From Gnetum montanum (Eukaryota; Streptophyta; Gnetopsida; Gnetales; Gnetaceae): a DNA stretch of 64,000 nt. Below are positions 60,310-64,000 of this stretch, piece by piece. The translations under genes were made by a program, and so were the position numbers. A model generated the notes under the pieces. The model was not told the DNA's origin. It worked only from the letters and a program-made list of their open reading frames with translations, and made no database searches. The stretch spans positions 222,339 through 286,338 of the forward strand of contig MNCI01022436.1 of NCBI GenBank assembly GCA_015680685.1, given 5' to 3'. Position 1 is the first letter of the stretch. Each line of letters begins with the position of its first letter.

Positions 60310-60524
60310 TTACTTTGCAAAACAGTAATTAGATTTTCCTTGCTGGGTGCCCTCAAACATTGCCAGCCATGGGTAGGACTCCAAATCATTGTGGTTGAGA
60401 ATCCCCAGCTGTGTTTCTGCCCAAAAAGAATGATGTTGGTCGTCCTCACGTCAGTCTCAGGGTCATAAGGCTTGCACAGAACTTCCGGAGCCATGCCGTA
60501 TAGGTTACCAACAACGTTCGTAAA
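60310..60524 (-). pseudogene. Protein kinase fragment (CDPK/SnRK-like subdomains VIII-X), frameshifted
   Basis: On the minus strand FTNVVGNLYGMAPEVL (from 60,524) matches the activation-segment end of calcium-dependent-type kinases (VVGSxYYVAPEVL form), followed by YDPETDV in the place of subdomain IX. After a one-base frame change in a T-run, WAETQLGILNHNDLESYPW matches the usual PPFWAETxxGIF region. The frame ends at a TAA at 60,310-60,312. The ATP-binding lobe, catalytic loop and any EF-hands are absent, and the middle of subdomain IX is altered. It is a dead fragment, from one exon or a retrocopy. Confidence 0.65.
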
Positions 60525-60598
60525 GATTCAGAAAATCAAGTGAACAGAAAACCACTGCTATATTGTAATAGCAAGCTGAACTGAGCATCCAGACCTGG

Positions 60599-60673
60599 TA
60601 CAAATTAGAAATGTTGCTATATTGTATAAACCAGTTGAAGAAGCAAGCCTCCATGGAAGGTATAACTAAATAT
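60599..60673 (+). repeat. Direct repeat, right copy
   Basis: TACAAATTAGAAATGTTGC ... GTATAAACCAGTTGAAG ... TAACTAAATAT, about 6 kb downstream of the copy at 54643-54726 and close to the kinase fragment. Sequence before and after the two copies does not match. Confidence 0.9.
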
Positions 60674-62340
60674 GCCTTCTACGTAAACAAGGAAAGTTCG
60701 GTAAACAAGCAAACTTCTGAAAACGATTAGACTTTCTAAAGCATGAATGACACTGTTACAACGATGATATTGGCTGCCATTTCGGCATGCAGAGATGGGC
60801 AGAGATCAACGGCTCTGACCACGCTGTGCTGTGGTTCCAAACTGATAAATTCTTTTGTCAAAAACAAGGATAAAAACTGGGTATAAATCATACTCGTTTT
60901 TGTGTTGAAGTCTTGGAAATAAAATATACTTCTAAGTTAATATGTATCCTAAAATTAATAAAGTATATATGATACCTATTTTAGGCGGATAAATATTAAA
61001 TTCATGTTTACTTAGGATTTATTTTCTTTTCATTTTTGAAAGATATTTATGGAGCTTGTGAGTGTCATTCTTGAAGCAAACCTATAATGTGTTGTTACAA
61101 CTCTCAAGTTAGACTTGAAGTATGCATTCTAAATACGTTGCTTTATTATAAAATCATAAATTACGTATAATATGTCATTAGTAAGTAAAACTTGATGAAA
61201 TATCATTTCCTATGCAAACTCAATAATTATTATGAATATGTATTTGATTAAGTTCCTTATGTAATTTGCATTGTTTTCTTGGCTTGTAATTACTATGTTT
61301 TTGGTTGTTGCTTTGTGCTTGAGAAGGTTATAGCTCATATAACAAGAAATCTAAATATTATGAAAAACTTCCAAAACTCCAAAATGAAATTTGGAGATTC
61401 TTGTAATTAAAAAATCATAGAGAAATATAATCATACCTAATTAAAATAGATCTTCAAGTGTAATAACATTGTGAAAATCATAGTCAATAAGTGGCAAATA
61501 AATATGTGACATGATGAGAATATGTAGATTACACAAAAATAAGAAACATCAAAATAAAATTATATATAAATCAAAATTTAGAAATGATGATTGCAATCCA
61601 ACAAGAAATCATTTATATATCTAACTAGTTTAGCACTACATTTATAATATATATCTATTATTTAGCCAAGAGAATCTTTTATATTTTTTTAATTAATAAA
61701 TCTCAAGTTATTTCACTTAAAAATTATTCTCATATTGAATAAAAAAATCAAAACCAATGTACGTTATCCAAAATAATAATTCTATGAAAAAGTTATCTCT
61801 TAGTCAAGATCATTACAATAACTATTTATTTATGTTGACAAAGTCCAATTGGCTAGTAATTGGGTCTATTGACTAGTAATTAGTCCTCATTGCTAAGATA
61901 ATGAAATTATTAATTTATTTTACCATGCCTAAAGAGGACTCTCTTGGAGGGGGTTGGTAATTGGCCTTTCATTAAAAATAAAAGTTAAATCTTTAAGCTA
62001 AACAAAATTTCAAAAATTGTAAGTCAATATGCTATACACAAATTCATAGAGTTATAGATATCATAGTTGAATTTGTGGTATATAACAGGATAGAATTATG
62101 TATGATAGAATTCCCTAATGGAAAAAATTATTAATGCAAAATAAAATTTAAGCACATGGTCGTTTGTGCCACATGGGTAAAAGATAATTCGAACTAGCAC
62201 AAAGAGGTTGACACACTAATGAAGAAATAGTTGTGACATTAACTCAAAATAAAGTTAGTGCATTAAAAAAAAGGTTAATGCACTAATGAAAAAAAATTGA
62301 CCTAGAAAAGCTTTAAAATACATGGTAATTTATGTAATAT
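60674..62340. other. AT-rich intergenic stretch
   Basis: AT-rich, no coding frame with recognisable content, no structured repeat noticed. Composition jumps sharply to GC-rich at about 62,345, where the LINE begins. Confidence 0.6.
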
Positions 62341-62349
62341 GGATTCCAC

Positions 62350-62865
62350 ATGTTTGATTCCGTTAGTTGGGCCGCCTTGAGGTCTGTTTTGCTCACTAAA
62401 GTGTTTGACACGACTTTCGTTGACCTCTGTCTGCAGATCCAGCATGGAGGACGGTTCTCGATTGATATCGATGGGCAGTTGTGGGGCTTTCATGGGACCG
62501 GCCGCGGGCTGCGCCAAGGAGACCCACTCTCCCTGCTCCTCTTCCTGATGTTGATGGACCTCCTGCAAACTTATTGTACAAAGGAAGGGGTTCTGGGGTT
62601 AAATGTGCATGGCACCCACTGCCTCTCTGCCTACTTCGCGGATGACACCATGATCTACACCACGGCCATGGTTCCGCAGGCCAGGGCGATTCTGAAAGTG
62701 CTTGACAGGCTACACCGGGAGGTTGTCCTGGTGCCCAACCCAAGGAAATCTATGCTTTTTTTCACCCACACTCACCCATTGGTGCGCAGAAAAATTGTCC
62801 AAATCCTGGGGATTCTCCCGGGGGCGGCTGATGAAAAGTACCTAGGCATTCCCATGCATAACTAG
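62350..62865 (+). pseudogene. LINE reverse transcriptase domain, partial
   Basis: About 171 codons with GLRQGDPLSLLLFLMLMD (the family's QGDPLSP-type block), the active-site box YFADDTMIY and DEKYLGIPMHN (KYLGIP box). The first residues correspond to the AFDSVSW block, so the N-terminal part of RT is missing. A TAG at 62,863-62,865 interrupts a frame that continues in register to about 63,195. Confidence 0.9.
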
Positions 62866-63412
62866 CATAGGCAGCAAACCTGGCAGGCGCTCATTGCAAG
62901 GATTCAGAAGCGCGCAACCCATTGGACAAATAATTTCCTGACTCGCAAGGGGAAGATGGTGGTGGCGTCCTCGGTGTTGGGGGCCATGGCGCGGTTTGCT
63001 GCATCAGTGGCCTCCCCGCCCCTCGATGTCACTACCAACATTGACCAGACTATCTGCAATTTCGTTTGGTCTGGCAGAAAGGGGGGATATAAGATGCATC
63101 TTTTGGCGTGGCCTAAAATCGGGCGGCCCCGGTACATGGGGGGGGGGGGTTGGTCTCCTCCCTTTCTCCCTGGAGGTGGCCCTGGGACGTCATAGGCTCC
63201 TCCAGCTCCTGGTCACTGGCAACGAGGATCCCTCCCTCTAGGTACAAATCCTGAGGAAAAAATACAACCCCTGGATGGTGGCTAACTCTGACTCCCACAT
63301 TTGGAGGCAACTCTGCACTCAGGCTAGGGCGATGGACAGCGTGGAAGAGATCCACCTGCACCCCTGTTAGCTCCTACAGAAGTTGTTCCCTGCCGACCCA
63401 TTCTGAAAGCGG

Positions 63413-63720
63413 TTGTGGAAGGGCATCCTTCTGGAGAAAATCAAAGCCTTTGGGTGGCTGATCCTCCACCAAGCCCTCCCTATCCGTGCTGCTCTGCAGG
63501 CCCGGGGCATGGCAATCAATAATCAGTGCCCTATGTGCAATCAGCATGCCGAAACGCAGCAACACTTCATTCTTGAGTGTCAAGTAACCATGCAGCTATG
63601 GAGAACGGCGGGGATCCGCTCTCTAGAATTCTCTGGCAACTCAGCAATGCTGGCAGCGCTATGGGTCCTATGGAGGGCCAGGAATGATTGCATTTTCAAA
63701 GGTACAGCTCTCCCCCCATG
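63413..63720 (+). pseudogene. LINE zf-RVT zinc-binding region, partial
   Basis: About 102 codons with KIKAFGWLILHQALPIRAAL, then CPMCNQHAETQQHFILEC, the CxxC...H...C arrangement of the zinc-binding reverse-transcriptase-associated domain found at the C-terminus of plant LINEs, then LWVLWRARNDCIFKG. It is preceded and followed by stops in this frame. Confidence 0.85.
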
Positions 63721-64000
63721 AGCATCCTTGCAAGAAAGACTCAGAAGCTTTGGAACGAAATTGCCTCAGCAATGGCTCCTCCCACCACCTCCGAACCTTC
63801 CATCCAGCAGCTGGCACAACGGGGGGGCCACCTTGCATGGCGGGAACACCCCCCACGACGGAGCCCCGGAGTGGACAAGCCCTGGACAGATCCACGAGGA
63901 GGAGAGGCAGGAATGTAATGCTGGCATCTCTGATTTTCTCGGGGAACATACCCCAATCCTCCCTATGCAGGCTTGGGTTGCGAGCGCCCCCAATAATCGC

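Larger units (their letters stand above)
62350..64000 (+). mobile_element. 5'-truncated plant LINE (L1/RTE-type non-LTR retrotransposon), open at the right edge
   Basis: GC-rich coding sequence begins abruptly inside the reverse transcriptase (FDSVSWAAL) and continues to the window end. Order: RT fingers/palm (62,350-62,865), a thumb-like part with NNFLTRKGKMVVASSVLGAM and ICNFVWSG (62,866-63,130), a poly-G run near 63,137-63,149 where the frame is lost, a middle part with KKYNPWMV and HIWRQ, and a zf-RVT region (63,413-63,720). Endonuclease and ORF1 are absent, as expected after 5' truncation at insertion. Stops near 62,863, 63,239, 63,368 and 63,404 show it is dead. Confidence 0.85.

Noticed and set aside
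54643-60673. The 84/75-bp direct repeats as terminal repeats of one 6-kb mobile element.
   Set aside because: They lack TG...CA ends, there is no primer-binding site or coding sequence between them, and the left copy coincides with the array boundary. A rearrangement fits better.
62302-63993. Minus-strand ORFs of 69-115 codons opposite the LINE.
   Set aside because: They are antisense shadows in GC-rich coding DNA; the plus strand shows clear RT and zf-RVT motifs.

Overview
The window reads as nuclear DNA of a land plant with a large, transposon-rich, heavily methylated genome. It has a plant Ty3/gypsy retrotransposon of the Tat/Ogre type, a long tandem array built on 5S ribosomal RNA gene sequence, short GT-AG introns, a plant-type LINE and a fragment of a calcium-dependent-type protein kinase. 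The 5S-like copies resemble the gymnosperm form of the gene as I remember it more than the angiosperm form, so a gymnosperm is my weak guess. I see no bacterial, organellar or intact host protein-coding gene.

Positions 1-12,000: a decayed gypsy element on the minus strand. A candidate 5' LTR (about 10,927-11,996) and primer-binding site are followed by gag (10,154 to about 7,876) and then reverse transcriptase and RNase H (about 2,165 to 1). The element runs off the left edge, so integrase and the other LTR are not seen. Between gag and reverse transcriptase, where a protease would be expected, lies a complete eight-exon gene on the opposite (plus) strand. It has a TATA box at 2604, a start codon at 2857, a stop at 7385-7387 and AATAAA at 7483. 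The eight exons sum to exactly 1,060 codons with every splice phase agreeing, but the frame carries eight premature stops, each one C-to-T change away from a sense codon. A palindromic 10-mer, GCGTATACGC, and its AGCGTA half-sites are dense in the first intron and 5' UTR of this gene and in the LTR/leader of the host element. Related short repeats flank the gene on both sides.

Positions 12,107-54,645: about 135 head-to-tail monomers of about 317 bp (left) or about 313 bp (right), each carrying a 119-nt 5S-like sequence. Two monomer types, A and B, alternate, giving a dimer of about 634 bp (left) or about 627 bp (right). A copies keep the terminal helix I and are followed by a T-run. B copies have lost helix I. 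All copies share changes at positions conserved in real 5S genes, so I read the array as a 5S-derived satellite rather than the working 5S locus. Two subfamilies meet near 34.9 kb. Chimeric units, deletion junctions and segmental duplications record unequal exchange.

Positions 54,646-62,340: AT-rich sequence without genes. It holds an 84/75-bp direct repeat pair whose left copy starts exactly where the array ends, two or three tRNA-related SINE-like copies, and a minus-strand protein kinase fragment. Positions 62,350-64,000: a GC-rich, 5'-truncated LINE on the plus strand (reverse transcriptase, then a zf-RVT-type zinc-binding region), running off the right edge.
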